Below, piece after piece: positions 39,584 through 49,579 of a stretch of 64,000 bases of DNA (the first letter of the stretch is position 1; every line of letters begins with the position of its first letter). This DNA is from Xenorhabdus szentirmaii DSM 16338 (GTDB lineage Bacteria; Pseudomonadota; Gammaproteobacteria; Enterobacterales; Enterobacteriaceae). A program made the position numbers and the translations under genes. The stretch covers positions 1,383,203-1,447,202 of the forward strand of contig NZ_NIBV01000001.1 in the NCBI RefSeq assembly GCF_002632585.1. The letters are read 5' to 3'. The notes under the pieces are model-generated. The model saw only the letters and a list, made by a program, of their open reading frames with translations. It searched no databases and was not told where the DNA came from.

Positions 39584-40927
39584 ATGATAGTCACTAATCA
39601 ACAAATCGCGGAACAGCGTAAACAGTTGGAAGATGCAGTCGCCTATGCTTTGGAACTGGCAAAATCCGGCTGTGATGCCGCAGAAGTCGCGGTCAACAAA
39701 ACGACCGGAATCAATGTCAGCACTCGTTTCAGCGAAGTCGAAAATGTCGAGTTTAACAGTGATGGTGCATTGGGTATTACTGTTTATCACCAGCAACGTA
39801 AAGGCAGTGCATCTTCTACGGATTTAAGCCCTGAGGCGATTGCCCGTACGGTTCAGGCGGCCATTGATATCGCCCAATATACCTCTGCGGACCCCTGCGC
39901 TGGCCCTGCTGATAAAGAGTTGCTTGCATTTGATGCGCCGGAATTGGATCTTTTCCATCCCGCCGATCTGGATGCGGATACGGCCATTGAGTTGGCTGCC
40001 CGTGCAGAACAAGCGTCATTGCAGGCAGATGAACGTATCACCAATACCGAAGGGGGCAGTTTCAGTAGCCATTATGGTATTCGGGTATTCGGCAATAGTC
40101 ACGGTATGCTGCAAGGCTACAATTCAAGTCGCCATTCCATATCGAGCTGTGTGATTGCCGAGCAAGATGGCAAGATGGAGCGCGATTATGCCTATACCAT
40201 AAGTCGTCATTTTGATGATCTGAAATCCCCTGAATGGGTTGGACAGGAATGTGCCCGCCGTACGCTGTCTCGTTTGGGTGCGCGTAAATTGCCTACGATG
40301 AAAGCCCCCGTTATTTTTTCTGCGGAAGTGGCAACCGGGCTGTTTGGGCATTTGGTCGGTGCGATCAGTGGTAGCAGTATCTACCGTAAGTCCTCTTTCT
40401 TGTTGGATAGTCTGGGCAAACAAATCCTGCCTTCATGGCTGACGATTGAAGAGCAGCCTCATTTGCTGCGTGGGCTGGCTTCAACACCTTTTGATAGCGA
40501 AGGTGTTCGGACAATGCAACGTGATATTGTCAAAGATGGCGTTTTGCAAACCTGGTTGCTCACCTCTTACTCTGCCCGTAAATTGGGTCTGGTGAATACC
40601 GGTCATGCCGGTGGCATCCATAATTGGCGCATCAAGGGGCAAGGGCTGGATTTCTCCGGTTTGTTGCGTGAAATGGGAACGGGGCTGATTGTCACTGAAT
40701 TGATGGGGCAAGGTGTCAGCGCAATTACGGGGGATTATTCCCGTGGTGCTTCTGGTTTTTGGGTCGAAAATGGCGAGATTCAGTATCCGGTCAGTGAGAT
40801 CACCATCGCGGGTAATTTGAAAGATATGTGGGCGAATATGGTCACTATCGGTGACGATATTGAAACTCGCAGCAATATTCAGTGTGGCTCTGTCTTGTTG
40901 CCGGAAATGAGTATCGCCGGTCAATAG
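39584..40927 (+). CDS. pmbA: Metalloprotease subunit TldE/PmbA
   Basis: 447 residues. TldE is the non-catalytic partner of TldD; together they enclose a chamber that degrades unfolded peptides. It lacks the HExxxH motif, as expected. Recognisable stretches include [39 protein letters not shown] and [19 protein letters not shown], and the C-terminal [20 protein letters not shown]. The start at ATG 39584 is the conserved one. The tldD gene lies 3.8 kb upstream on the same strand. Confidence 0.97.
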   Translation: MIVTNQQIAEQRKQLEDAVAYALELAKSGCDAAEVAVNKTTGINVSTRFSEVENVEFNSDGALGITVYHQQRKGSASSTDLSPEAIARTVQAAIDIAQYTSADPCAGPADKELLAFDAPELDLFHPADLDADTAIELAARAEQASLQADERITNTEGGSFSSHYGIRVFGNSHGMLQGYNSSRHSISSCVIAEQDGKMERDYAYTISRHFDDLKSPEWVGQECARRTLSRLGARKLPTMKAPVIFSAEVATGLFGHLVGAISGSSIYRKSSFLLDSLGKQILPSWLTIEEQPHLLRGLASTPFDSEGVRTMQRDIVKDGVLQTWLLTSYSARKLGLVNTGHAGGIHNWRIKGQGLDFSGLLREMGTGLIVTELMGQGVSAITGDYSRGASGFWVENGEIQYPVSEITIAGNLKDMWANMVTIGDDIETRSNIQCGSVLLPEMSIAGQ

Positions 40928-40973
40928 GGATACTCATCAGCAGCCAGTTCGGTGTCACTGAGCTGGCTGGGAG

Positions 40974-41384
40974 TTAACGATGATATTCACCCGCAGCTTC
41001 TGGTTGGTAAAGTATCTCTAATACTTTCACCCGGGCTTTTTCACCATTTGGCAATTCACAGGTAATTTCATCATTGATTCTCAACCCGAGAAGCGCAGCA
41101 CCCAAGGGAGCCATAACGGAAAGCTGTTTGGTGCTGTCTTTCAGGGATGAGGGATAAACCAGTGTGCGAATACGCTCTTCGTTATTGCCAAGATCAATAA
41201 ATCGAATCTCACTATTCATTGTGACAACATCAGCCGGTATCTCGACAGGCGGCAGTATTTCTGCACGATCCAGTTCTTCGTTTAACGCATCTGCAATATC
41301 GGTATTTGCAAATGCAGGTTGTTCCAACAGTGAATCTAAACGTTCAGCGTCCAGTTCATTAATAATGATTTTAGGTTTCGTCAT
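40974..41384 (-). CDS. rnk: Regulator of nucleoside diphosphate kinase (Rnk)
   Basis: 136 residues, like E. coli Rnk. It has an N-terminal short coiled coil ([21 protein letters not shown] start; [16 protein letters not shown]) and a C-terminal GreA/GreB-type domain ([46 protein letters not shown]). Rnk binds RNA polymerase and affects nucleoside diphosphate kinase levels and alginate in other bacteria. I start at ATG 41384 (MTKPKIIIN) because it matches the family; an upstream in-frame start at 41420 is not conserved. Confidence 0.95.
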   Translation of the reverse strand: MTKPKIIINELDAERLDSLLEQPAFANTDIADALNEELDRAEILPPVEIPADVVTMNSEIRFIDLGNNEERIRTLVYPSSLKDSTKQLSVMAPLGAALLGLRINDEITCELPNGEKARVKVLEILYQPEAAGEYHR

Positions 41385-41599
41385 ACCACGCTCCAAATTA
41401 AGCTCAATACAAAATAACACCCCACATCACAAGGAGGGGGGGTGTTATTTTCAAAGTCATTAAAATGATATTAGGCTGTTCTGGCGTGAAAATAAAGAGA
41501 TCATGATCACGAACTGTTTTGTGTTTTTAATGTGAAAAGCCTGATAAGCACATATAAGAATAAGCCGATATCATTTATATGCGTTTATGTATGCGTTTA

Positions 41600-41740
41600 T
41601 GGCCGTTGCTTCTCAGGTTGCCTCTTTGTCGGCGGTGCCTGTTCCTCCGGTCACCGTCTTTATAAACATACGGTGTTTCTGCTCCGGAGGTTCACTTTCT
41701 TGCCGCCTTAATGCAACTTGAAATTCATCGGCTATGGTAC
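41600..41740. repeat. Dispersed palindromic intergenic repeat, copy 1 (diverged)
   Basis: Shares with the copy at 60569-60762 a left arm reading AGGTTGCCTCTTTGTYGGC, an internal CGATCACCG/GGTCACCGT-like block with TTTATRAAYA, and a right arm CTTGCCGC..ATGCAACTTGAAAT. The left CAGGTTGCC and right GCAACTTGAA arms are imperfect inverted repeats. It lies between the alanine racemase 3' end and rnk. Confidence 0.7.
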
Positions 41741-41753
41741 TGTTGATAAGGGA

Positions 41754-42981
41754 TTATCTCACCGTGATTTTGGGGTTGGTTTCTCCCCAAATGGAAGATA
41801 ATTCAACAATGTGCATACCACTCCATTTCTGAATATCAGATTGAGTGATTTCGTTATTTCCTTGTTTACCGAAAAGGACAACTTCATCGCCGGCTTTGAC
41901 TTCAGGCAAATCAGTGACATCGACCATGGCGGTGTTCATGGAAATGCGGCCGATGATGGGGGCATGGTGGCCGTTGATCAGAACATAAGCCTTGTTTGAC
42001 AGGCTGGAAGTTAAACCGTCAGAGAAGCCTACTGGCAGGTTGGCAAGCTTAGAATCCCGCTTGAGGAAGTAAGTGTTGTCGTAGCTGACACCATTGCCTT
42101 GAGGATATGTTTTCACTGAAGCAACACGGGTTTTCAGTTCAATCAATGATTTGTATTCCGGGTGGCTGTCGCTCAGGGCACCGTAAAGCGCACTGCCGAT
42201 GCGTACCATATCGAACTGTGCTTCCGGGATGGTCATGGATGCAAAAGAACTTGAGGCATGTAATGTGATGTCTTTTCTGTTCAGCTTGGCCGTTTTGATA
42301 AGCCAAGAAGTTTGTTCTTCGAATTTTTTGATACTTGAACGAATGGCATCCAGATCGGTAAGAGCGTGGTGACTCATCATGCCAACCAGTTTCAGGTTAG
42401 GCAACCGGATGATTTTCAGTGCGTCTTGCTTACCTTGTTCAGTCTTCATTTCCAGACCATTGCGGCTCATAAGACCGGAGTTCAGCACCAGATGAACATG
42501 CAGTTGCTTGCCGTGTTTTTTAGCCAGTGCATCAACAGCCTGAGCTTGTTCCAGATCACCGACTATCTCTTCCATGTCATAGCCCAGTGTGCTTTCAATT
42601 TCGCTTACGTCAGCGGTACGGATACGGATAAGCTGACCTTTGAAGCCGCTTTCACGCACAATACGCGCTTCTTCATTACTGGTGATCCCTACACATGGCA
42701 CGCCTGTTTTTATGATGGATGGCATCAACAAGCCGATACCATGACCATAAGCGTCACCTTTCAACACTGCACACATTTTGTGTGTCTTTATTCAGTTTTT
42801 TCTGCAATGTGTGAATGTTGTTTTCGAAAGTGGTGGTGTTGATTTCAACCCAGGCATTGTTATGGGCGGCAACGCGTTTTGCTTGGGTATTGTCTAAAGA
42901 AAGTATCGGTGCAGCTTGAACAGCGCTTTGGCACAGGCTAAGCCCAAGAAGAATTGCCAGTGTAGTTTTATTAAAACGCAT
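41754..42981 (-). pseudogene. alr: Periplasmic alanine/broad-specificity amino acid racemase, frameshifted
   Basis: The sequence matches PLP-dependent alanine racemases of the secreted broad-specificity (Bsr) type. A signal peptide (MRFNKTTLAILLGLSL..AVQAAP) is encoded from ATG 42981, then NNAWVEINTTTFENNIHTLQ. At about 42,778-42,781 one base too many in an AAAA run breaks the frame: the first frame ends SVER, and the second, shifted by one, resumes at MCAVLKGDAYGHG, which holds the PLP lysine, and runs to 41754. Joined, the two parts give a protein of about 408 residues with SYDNTY and the C-terminal alpha/beta domain intact. Either the gene is dead, the run is a slippage switch, or this is a sequencing error. 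The second half alone would lack the signal peptide. Confidence 0.85.
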
Positions 42982-43339
42982 GAAGTAAATCTCCGGTTGA
43001 GAATAGGTGCGTGAAATATTATTTGTGTAAGCCAAGCTTAATAATAATTTTTTAGATTATTTATTTCATTAAGTTAACTTATTGAATGATAATATTTGTT
43101 GTTTATTTTGCACTATTTATAAATAGTCAATATTATTAGCTATGTTAATGAGTTAGGTTAATTATTTTGACGGATCTTGAGGTATTCACAAAAGGAATAT
43201 ATAAATGTTTTTTTATCTTTTGTTAGTTTTATCCTCTATCTTTTAAGGTGTTACAAAATTGTTGACGTGTACATTAATTCATCTCGCAAATTTACTTCGC
43301 AATCAGAACGGAGTGGTATTGATGTCTTTGCTATAAAAA
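42982..43339. other. AT-rich intergenic region
   Basis: Holds the racemase promoter and leader on the minus strand. An open stretch at 43177-43428 on the plus strand overlaps the 3' end of the monooxygenase gene and has no recognisable features, so I do not call it. No repeats or RNA genes seen. Confidence 0.4.
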
Positions 43340-44638
43340 TTAGTCACAAGCGACGCCGAAGCGCGCTCGGATGGTTTGTTCTGTATAGTCAGACCGAAAG
43401 AGGTTTCTTTTTTGCAATAAGGGAATAACGTGATCGACCATCACTTGAAGCGCATCAGGAAACGCATCAAAATTCAGGTTAAATCCGTCAGCAGCATTTT
43501 CCGAAAACCATTTTTCCATATCATCGGCAATCATTTCAGGGGTTCCCAGCACCATTCGATGCATGCCCATATTTTGCAGAATAAGCTGATGAACGGTGAA
43601 GTTTCTGGCTCGGGCCAACTTGATTATTTCCGATGAAAACCCTTTGGAAACAATATCATTGGAGGATTTTTCAATGAGATGATAAGGCAACGGTTGGTGT
43701 AGTTTCAGGTCGTCAGGTTCCAGCCCTAACTGTCGGGACAACATGATAATATCTTCATTGACATCTCTGAGTTCATCCATCTTTGCTTTTCGTGCTTGTG
43801 CTTCAGCAAGTGTTGAGCCGATAATCGGGAATAAACCCGGCAAGATTTTCAGTGAATTTTCGCTGCGCTTTTTGGCTTTCACTTTTGCTTTCAATTGTTG
43901 ATAAAAATGCTTTGCCCGCTCAAAAGATGTTTGTGAAGTAAAAACGACATCAGCATATTTTGTTGCCATTTCCTGCCCGGCCTCTGATGAACCAGACTGG
44001 ACCAAAAGCGGCATTCCCTGAGGGCTGCGGGGAAGTGTCAATGGCCCTTTTACGGCATAGTATTGCCCATGGTGGTTAATGTTGTTTACCTTGGCCGGAT
44101 TGGCAAATACACCACTTTTTGCATTTGCAACCAGCGCATCTTTCTCCCAGCTTTTCCATAACTTGATGGCAACCTGAACGAATTCTTCTGCCCGTGTGTA
44201 GCGTTCTGACGCGCTGGGCAACGGTGTTTTCCCAAAGTTTTTTGATGCGGCCGGATTGTATGTCGTAACAGCGTTCCAGCCCATTCGGCCATGACTGAGA
44301 TGATCTAATGTTAAAAATTGTCTCGCTAAAATAAATGGATCGCTGAAGGTGGTTGAGGCGGTACAAATAAACCCAAGATATTTTGTTACTGGCAGAAGTG
44401 ATGACGATACAATCAGCGGGTCCAGCATTTGTGAAGGGCTGTGCACATGACCATGCAAGGCGAGTGAATCGGAAAAGAATAATGCATCAAATTTACCCGC
44501 TTCGGCTAATTTGGCTATTTCTTGATAAAAAAGTGGGTTGATAAATGCCTTGGTATCTTTTTGGGTTCGCCAACCGGCAGGATGCTGACCGACTCCGACT
44601 ATATGACAGTTCAGATGCATTATTCTTGTGTTAGACAT
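43340..44638 (-). CDS. LLM-class flavin-dependent monooxygenase (NtaA/SnaA/DszA family)
   Basis: 432 residues; a luciferase-like TIM barrel. Family text: HLNCHIVGVGQHPAGWR, ALFFSDSLALHGH, LARQFLTLDHLSHGRMGWNAVTTYNPAASKNFG (in pieces), GPLTLPRSPQGMPLLVQSGSSEAGQEMA and GTPEMIADDMEKWF. These enzymes use reduced FMN from a separate reductase and oxygen to oxidise substrates such as nitrilotriacetate, dibenzothiophene sulphone or pristinamycin precursors. The substrate here is unknown. No flavin reductase is adjacent. The neighbour 23 bases upstream on the same strand is a cyclase-like gene, so the two may be cotranscribed. Confidence 0.9.
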   Translation of the reverse strand: MSNTRIMHLNCHIVGVGQHPAGWRTQKDTKAFINPLFYQEIAKLAEAGKFDALFFSDSLALHGHVHSPSQMLDPLIVSSSLLPVTKYLGFICTASTTFSDPFILARQFLTLDHLSHGRMGWNAVTTYNPAASKNFGKTPLPSASERYTRAEEFVQVAIKLWKSWEKDALVANAKSGVFANPAKVNNINHHGQYYAVKGPLTLPRSPQGMPLLVQSGSSEAGQEMATKYADVVFTSQTSFERAKHFYQQLKAKVKAKKRSENSLKILPGLFPIIGSTLAEAQARKAKMDELRDVNEDIIMLSRQLGLEPDDLKLHQPLPYHLIEKSSNDIVSKGFSSEIIKLARARNFTVHQLILQNMGMHRMVLGTPEMIADDMEKWFSENAADGFNLNFDAFPDALQVMVDHVIPLLQKRNLFRSDYTEQTIRARFGVACD

Positions 44639-44661
44639 ATAATTTCCTATTTTAAAAAATA

Positions 44662-45519
44662 TTAAATGGTATTCGTTGAATTTAATATGTCCTGAATTTT
44701 CTTTGATAATCCGATTGTATTTTCTCCATTACTTAATTTTGCTGCTTCCCAAACACATTGGCCTATGACTTTAGGGTGATGCCCGTTCACGTTCATGACC
44801 TTGATAATGGCAGAGCCATAAGAAAGGCCTATGCCTATTTTTAAAGGTGGGAAATGATATCGTTGCCATAAAATATCATTAACATGCTTCATAGTATTAT
44901 TAATGCATTTTTCGGCAGCCATATGGGCTTTATTGATGACATTAATGAGATTGCCAGGTTTAATATGAAATAAGATTAACACCCCATCACCCAGTAATTC
45001 AGTGGCTTTGCCGCCTTCCAGTGCCGCCGTATATGTCACGGCTGGAATTAATGACGATATTTCATAGAAAACTTTTTGTAATCCGCATTCTATCATTGGG
45101 GAAGTGGAGTATTGTTCAAAGCTAGCGCTAGAATCTCTCATGTCCATCATAAATACAACAAATTCACCAAATTCAGGTTTATCATTTTCTAATAATGGAT
45201 AACCGGGGATGAATGTTTTTATCAATTCTTTTTTTGATATTGATTCAATGCTGTTGTCCTCACTCTTGCCTTCTGGGAAAGGTGGAGAGTTTCTGGGTTC
45301 AGAAGCCATATCCTTGTTGATCTGATTTTTCGTCTGATGGATATGTTCATTAATTTGATTTGTTAATATGTTTTCTTCATTAAAGTTATGTCGGACTTGT
45401 TGCCAGTCTTTTTCAGCACAATTAAGATGGAAATTGATGAGTTCTTTTACATTATTATCGAAATCACATTCCATTTTTATTTCTTCTTCTTTTTTTATGG
45501 GTATTAATTTTTCTTTCAT
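44662..45519 (-). CDS. Divergent class III nucleotidyl cyclase-like protein
   Basis: 285 residues. The first 110 are hydrophilic and charged, with no membrane segment. Residues about 117-275 resemble a class III adenylate/guanylate cyclase catalytic domain: FVVFMMDMRDSSASF with the first metal-binding Asp126, GGKATELLGDGVLILF with the second at Asp178, LKIGIGLSYGSAI, and IGQCVWEAAKLSNG in the place of the usual G..VN.AARL motif. In that last motif the transition-state Asn and Arg appear as Trp and Lys, so catalysis may be altered or lost. Soluble cyclases of about this size occur in Pycsar antiphage systems, but no effector gene is adjacent. Function unknown; the domain call is moderately sure. 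Confidence 0.6.
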   Translation of the reverse strand: MKEKLIPIKKEEEIKMECDFDNNVKELINFHLNCAEKDWQQVRHNFNEENILTNQINEHIHQTKNQINKDMASEPRNSPPFPEGKSEDNSIESISKKELIKTFIPGYPLLENDKPEFGEFVVFMMDMRDSSASFEQYSTSPMIECGLQKVFYEISSLIPAVTYTAALEGGKATELLGDGVLILFHIKPGNLINVINKAHMAAEKCINNTMKHVNDILWQRYHFPPLKIGIGLSYGSAIIKVMNVNGHHPKVIGQCVWEAAKLSNGENTIGLSKKIQDILNSTNTI

Positions 45520-45971
45520 ATATTTATTGCTGTCTATAGTTAAATATTAATATTTTCATGTGAATGAGGTGGGGATATTGATTGTTTTGAACTGTTTTTA
45601 CTGTGGTTTACTGATAATGGTTTATTGATGAGCGAAGTTCCCTCTGGTTAACACATGAAGGGGGAATTATAAACCAATATGGGTAAATGTTTGGTTCTGA
45701 TTATTTATTTAGTAAGTATGAAAATATATGGAAATCTCATTATGTTACATTGAGTAATATCGATTGCTCAGCTTTATGGATTAGTATCTTGAAATGAAAT
45801 GGGTATAAATAAAATAAGTGGCTGAATGAAGTGAGATATATCAAGAAAGGCAGGGATATTCAATATATTTGATATTCAAATTGGTTGTAAAAATGATTTT
45901 TTTAGTATCATTATTCGTAACCCAAGGGAATTTGGTGATTTATTTGAGGCTATGTTGTTAATGGCGCTGGG
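45520..45971. other. Intergenic region between the cyclase-like gene and npr
   Basis: About 450 AT-rich bases with no gene, hairpin or repeat that I can support. In E. coli the genes after npr differ, so this is a junction between core and accessory DNA. Confidence 0.4.
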
Positions 45972-46244
45972 CTAATCTTCGTCAAAACCCGAATTAAAGA
46001 GGGCAACGATTGCTGCCAGCGCTTGCTGTTCATCAGGGCCGGTTGCTTCGACATCAATATAGCTGCCCTGCTCAGAATCCAGCATCAACATGGCGATCAC
46101 GCTGCTGGCTTCTGCTTGAATGTTGCTGCTGTTGCGCAGAATGACCTGCGACTGAAACTGTTGTACAAGGTCGTACAGTCTCATCGCAGGCCGGGCATGC
46201 ATTCCGAGCCGGTTTTTAATCTCAAGTCTCTGTCTGACTGTCAT
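45972..46244 (-). CDS. ptsO: Nitrogen PTS phosphocarrier protein NPr
   Basis: 90 residues, an HPr homologue. NPr passes phosphate from PtsP (EINtr) to PtsN (EIIANtr), a regulatory chain that senses nitrogen and affects potassium uptake and envelope sugar synthesis. The phosphorylated His16 is in [17 protein letters not shown], and the second conserved stretch is [20 protein letters not shown]. Gene order ptsN-rapZ-npr is conserved with E. coli. It is the last gene of the long rpoN operon. Confidence 0.96.
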   Translation of the reverse strand: MTVRQRLEIKNRLGMHARPAMRLYDLVQQFQSQVILRNSSNIQAEASSVIAMLMLDSEQGSYIDVEATGPDEQQALAAIVALFNSGFDED

Positions 46245-46267
46245 GATTATGGCCTGCGTTAATGATA

Positions 46268-47119
46268 TTACTTGCGTTTTTCCAGTGTGCGGTGACGTGA
46301 TTGTACGTTTTTGCCACGGGAACGGAAATAATCGGCTAATTGTTCTGCAACATAGACGGAACGGTGTTTACCCCCTGTACAGCCGATAGCCACTGTCAGA
46401 TAACTCCGGTTATTGGTTTCCAGCATGGGCAACCAAAGTTCGAGGTAACTGCGGGTCTGGTAAATGAAGTTATGCACTTCTGTATGGCGATCCAAAAATG
46501 CAGCAACCGGGCGATCCAAGCCTGTCATTGGGCGCAGTTTTGGGTCCCAGTGCGGGTTTGGCAGGAAACGTACATCGAAAACATAGTCTGCATCAATCGG
46601 GATGCCATGTTTAAAGCCAAAAGATTCAAATACCATTGTCAACTCGCGTTCCCGTTTGCCCAGTAAACGCGTTCTGAGCATTTCTGCCAGTTCATGGACG
46701 GACATTTCTGATGTGTCAATGATTAAGTCAGCACGTGAACGCAGAGGCTCCAGCAGGTCGCTTTCCTGGTCAATGGCACTTTCCAGTGACAGATTTTTGC
46801 TGGAGAGCGGGTGCAAGCGACGGGTATCACTGTAGCGGCGGATCAGGGTATTGCGATCCGCATCAAGAAATAAAAGCTGTGGTGAAAAATTATCAGGTAA
46901 TTGGGTCAAGGCTTCTTCAAAAATTTCTGGCGACTCGGGCATGTTTCTGACGTCAATGCTGACCGCCGCCGAAATATCGCGCTCAGCCAGGGTATTTGCC
47001 AGTTCTGGCAGCAATACGACAGGCAAGTTATCCACACAATAAAAACCCATATCTTCCAGCGCACGAAGGGCAACGGATTTTCCCGAGCCTGAACGACCGC
47101 TGACTATCATCAGCACCAT
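46268..47119 (-). CDS. rapZ: RNase adapter protein RapZ
   Basis: 283 residues. RapZ binds the small RNA GlmZ and hands it to RNase E for cleavage, lowering GlmS and so adjusting glucosamine-6-phosphate supply; it senses that sugar directly. Seen are the Walker A loop GRSGSGKS (8-15), the C-terminal domain ([36 protein letters not shown]) and the basic RNA-binding tail HRTLEKRK. It overlaps no neighbour and lies between ptsN and npr as usual. Confidence 0.97.
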   Translation of the reverse strand: MVLMIVSGRSGSGKSVALRALEDMGFYCVDNLPVVLLPELANTLAERDISAAVSIDVRNMPESPEIFEEALTQLPDNFSPQLLFLDADRNTLIRRYSDTRRLHPLSSKNLSLESAIDQESDLLEPLRSRADLIIDTSEMSVHELAEMLRTRLLGKRERELTMVFESFGFKHGIPIDADYVFDVRFLPNPHWDPKLRPMTGLDRPVAAFLDRHTEVHNFIYQTRSYLELWLPMLETNNRSYLTVAIGCTGGKHRSVYVAEQLADYFRSRGKNVQSRHRTLEKRK

Positions 47120-47155
47120 GAGGCGACTCCCCTAAATGTTTTCTTATAATCGCTA

Positions 47156-47635
47156 TTATTCAGTAATAATTCTATATAACTCTTCGTCACTTTGTGCGGA
47201 ACGAAGGCGACGACAGAGGTTCTTATCTGCAAGGCGCTTTGCAATCAATGATAGTGAGTGTAAATGGGTTTGACACTGGTCTGACGGCACCAATAAAGCG
47301 AACATTAAGTCAACAGGTTGATTATCAATTGCATCAAAAGTAATCGGTTGTTCCAAATGCAAAAATACACCAACGGCATTATTTGAGCATTCTTGGGTCA
47401 GTTTGCCATGAGGGATGGCAATCCCATTGCCAATACCGGTTGTGCCCACTTTTTCGCGGGAAAGAATCGCCTCGAATACGATATTTTCCGGCACTCCAAG
47501 CTGTTTTGATGCCAGCTCACTGATAATCTCTAAGGCGCGCTTTTTACTCGAGCAGGGCACGTTGTTGCGTGTACATTCGGGTGAAAGCACTGAGCTTAGT
47601 GGTAAATCTGTTTCGTTGTTCATTTCTTTATTCAC
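47156..47635 (-). CDS. ptsN: Nitrogen-regulatory PTS EIIA protein PtsN
   Basis: 159 residues if the GTG at 47635 is used, or 155 from the ATG at 47623; the spacing to a Shine-Dalgarno is poor for both, so the start is open. PtsN is the terminal phosphoacceptor of the nitrogen PTS and in its unphosphorylated form controls TrkA, KdpD and other partners. The phosphorylation site is the His in GIAIPHGKL. Other family text: KKRALEIISELASKQL, AIDNQPVDLMFALLVPSDQ, RRLRSAQSDEELYRII. It sits after hpf in the rpoN operon. Confidence 0.95.
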   Translation of the reverse strand: MNKEMNNETDLPLSSVLSPECTRNNVPCSSKKRALEIISELASKQLGVPENIVFEAILSREKVGTTGIGNGIAIPHGKLTQECSNNAVGVFLHLEQPITFDAIDNQPVDLMFALLVPSDQCQTHLHSLSLIAKRLADKNLCRRLRSAQSDEELYRIITE

Positions 47636-47745
47636 TTAGGGCCTTGTTATACCAGATGCCTGATCGAGGCATCCGGTATTGATGCACTGTTGCCAGCCAG
47701 ATAGAACAGTAGTAATTCTATGACGGCCCCGTTGCCTGAAAACTG

Positions 47746-48033
47746 TTAATGTTGTCTCAATTTACTTTTGTGTTTGGTCAATTGACGCGCTAACTTATCT
47801 GCAAGTGCATCAATTGCAGCGTACATGTCTTCATGTTCTGCGGTTGCATGCAACTCACCCCCATTGACATGCACTGTGGCTTCAGCAATTTGTTGTACTT
47901 TTTCCACCCGGAGGATGACCTGAATGAGATTGATTTTATCGAAATATTGATCCAGTTTGCCGCATTTTGTATTCACAATGTTGCGCAGTGCATCTGTGAT
48001 TTCAATATTGTGGCCTGTAACATTGAGTTGCAT
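47746..48033 (-). CDS. hpf: Ribosome hibernation promoting factor HPF
   Basis: 95 residues, the short HPF form of E. coli. It binds the 30S subunit near the decoding centre in stationary phase and promotes 100S ribosome dimers together with RMF. Seen are MQLNVTGHNIEITDALRN, EKVQQIAEATVHVNGGELHA and DMYAAIDALADKLARQL. I start at ATG 48033 (MQLNVTG), the conserved start; upstream in-frame codons reach into the rpoN end. Its place downstream of rpoN is conserved. Confidence 0.96.
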   Translation of the reverse strand: MQLNVTGHNIEITDALRNIVNTKCGKLDQYFDKINLIQVILRVEKVQQIAEATVHVNGGELHATAEHEDMYAAIDALADKLARQLTKHKSKLRQH

Positions 48034-48056
48034 AGTGTTTTCCTTCTCTGTGTTGT

Positions 48057-49496
48057 TCAAACCAATTTTTTACGTTGGTTTGAAGGCGGGATGGATAACG
48101 ACTCTCTATATTTTGCGACAGTCCGGCGTGCCACTTGAATGCCTTGTTCAGCTAATATGCTGGTCAATTTACTGTCACTCAAAGGCTTGGCCGGGTTTTC
48201 TGCCGCGACCAGTTTTTTCACCAAAGCACGTATTGCCGTTGAAGACGCTTCGCCTCCGCTGTCGGTGTTGACGTGACTGGAGAAAAAATATTTAAGCTCA
48301 AAAATTCCTCGTGGGCTATACAGATATTTCTGCGTTGTTACACGAGATATGGTGGATTCATGCATATCAACCTGATAGGCAATATCAGCCAGCACAAGTG
48401 GTTTCATGTACTCCTCACCATACTCAAAAAAGTCTTGCTGCTGCTCAACAATGCAGTTGGCGACTTTCAATAGTGTTTCATTACGGCTTTCGAGGCTTTT
48501 TATCAGCCATTTGGCCTCTTGCAGGTTATTGCGAATGAACTGGCTGTCACTCTCATTATGAGCCTGTTGCCCCAACTCAGCATAGTGCTGGTTGATGCGC
48601 AGACGGGGGATGCTATCGGTATTTAGCCGAACTTGCCAGCTTTCATTGATTTTCTGCGCCAATACATCGGGGATAACATACTCGGATTCATCAGTATTGA
48701 CCACCAAACCCGGCTTGGGTTCCAGTGATTGGATGATATCAATGGCTTCTTTGAGCGCACTTTCTTTTAATTTGCTCTGGCGCAATAAATTGCGAAAATC
48801 TCGGTTGCCCAAGAGTTCAAGGTATTTGTTTACCACAAGCCGGGCATCTTTCAGGTGAGGCGTTTCCGGAGGCAACATTGAAAGCTGAATAAGCAGGCAT
48901 TCCCGTAAATCACGAGCAGCCACACCAATGGGATCAAAATGTTGTATGCGCTTGAGGACTGCTTCGATTTCTTCCAGCGTTAACTCATCATCACCCATGC
49001 CGGCAAGGATATCTTCAGCCGAAACCGTCAGGTAACCGGTATCATCAATGGCATCAATGATGGACGTGGCAATGGCCGCATCGGTTTCGGTAAACGGTGT
49101 CAGTTCGGCTTGCCACATCAAATAATCTTGCAGGGTCTGCGTTGTTTCTCCCTGATAAACCGGAAAATCGTCCGAAGTATAGTCACCACCGCTTCCTGAT
49201 GCTCCCCCGGCGGTATAGATTTCATCCCAGCTGGTGTCCAATGGCAGCTCTTCAGGCATATTTTCCTGTTCAAGTGCTTCGCGGGTATCCATTGCCTCAG
49301 TTTCAGTACGAGCGTTATCCGGACTATCCACTTCTTGGTGCAAGTCATCTTGCTCAAGCAATGGATTGGTTTCCAATGCTTGTTGAATTTCCTGCTGAAG
49401 CTCAAGTGTAGAAAGTTGCAACAAACGGATAGCCTGTTGGAGCTGGGGGGTCATCGTTAGTTGCTGACTGATCCTGAGTTGCAAGCTTTGCTTCAT
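48057..49496 (-). CDS. rpoN: RNA polymerase sigma-54 factor RpoN
   Basis: 479 residues. Sigma-54 directs RNA polymerase to -24/-12 promoters for nitrogen, formate, phage-shock and motility-related genes, and needs an AAA+ activator. Region I is Gln/Leu-rich ([20 protein letters not shown]), region II acidic (about 55-110), and region III ends with the helix-turn-helix and the RpoN box [10 protein letters not shown]. It lies downstream of lptB in the conserved order. Nothing abnormal is visible. Confidence 0.98.
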   Translation of the reverse strand: MKQSLQLRISQQLTMTPQLQQAIRLLQLSTLELQQEIQQALETNPLLEQDDLHQEVDSPDNARTETEAMDTREALEQENMPEELPLDTSWDEIYTAGGASGSGGDYTSDDFPVYQGETTQTLQDYLMWQAELTPFTETDAAIATSIIDAIDDTGYLTVSAEDILAGMGDDELTLEEIEAVLKRIQHFDPIGVAARDLRECLLIQLSMLPPETPHLKDARLVVNKYLELLGNRDFRNLLRQSKLKESALKEAIDIIQSLEPKPGLVVNTDESEYVIPDVLAQKINESWQVRLNTDSIPRLRINQHYAELGQQAHNESDSQFIRNNLQEAKWLIKSLESRNETLLKVANCIVEQQQDFFEYGEEYMKPLVLADIAYQVDMHESTISRVTTQKYLYSPRGIFELKYFFSSHVNTDSGGEASSTAIRALVKKLVAAENPAKPLSDSKLTSILAEQGIQVARRTVAKYRESLSIPPSNQRKKLV

Positions 49497-49579
49497 AGTG
49501 TTACCGCTTTTTCCTTAACCGAGCCGAGATTCTCCGGCCGGAATGATCCCTTGAATTGCGCCTGACAGCAAGATGAGTA

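Noticed and set aside
43177-43428. 83-codon plus-strand frame overlapping the monooxygenase 3' end
   Set aside because: No ribosome-binding site, overlaps a solid gene on the other strand, low-complexity hydrophobic start by chance in AT-rich DNA.
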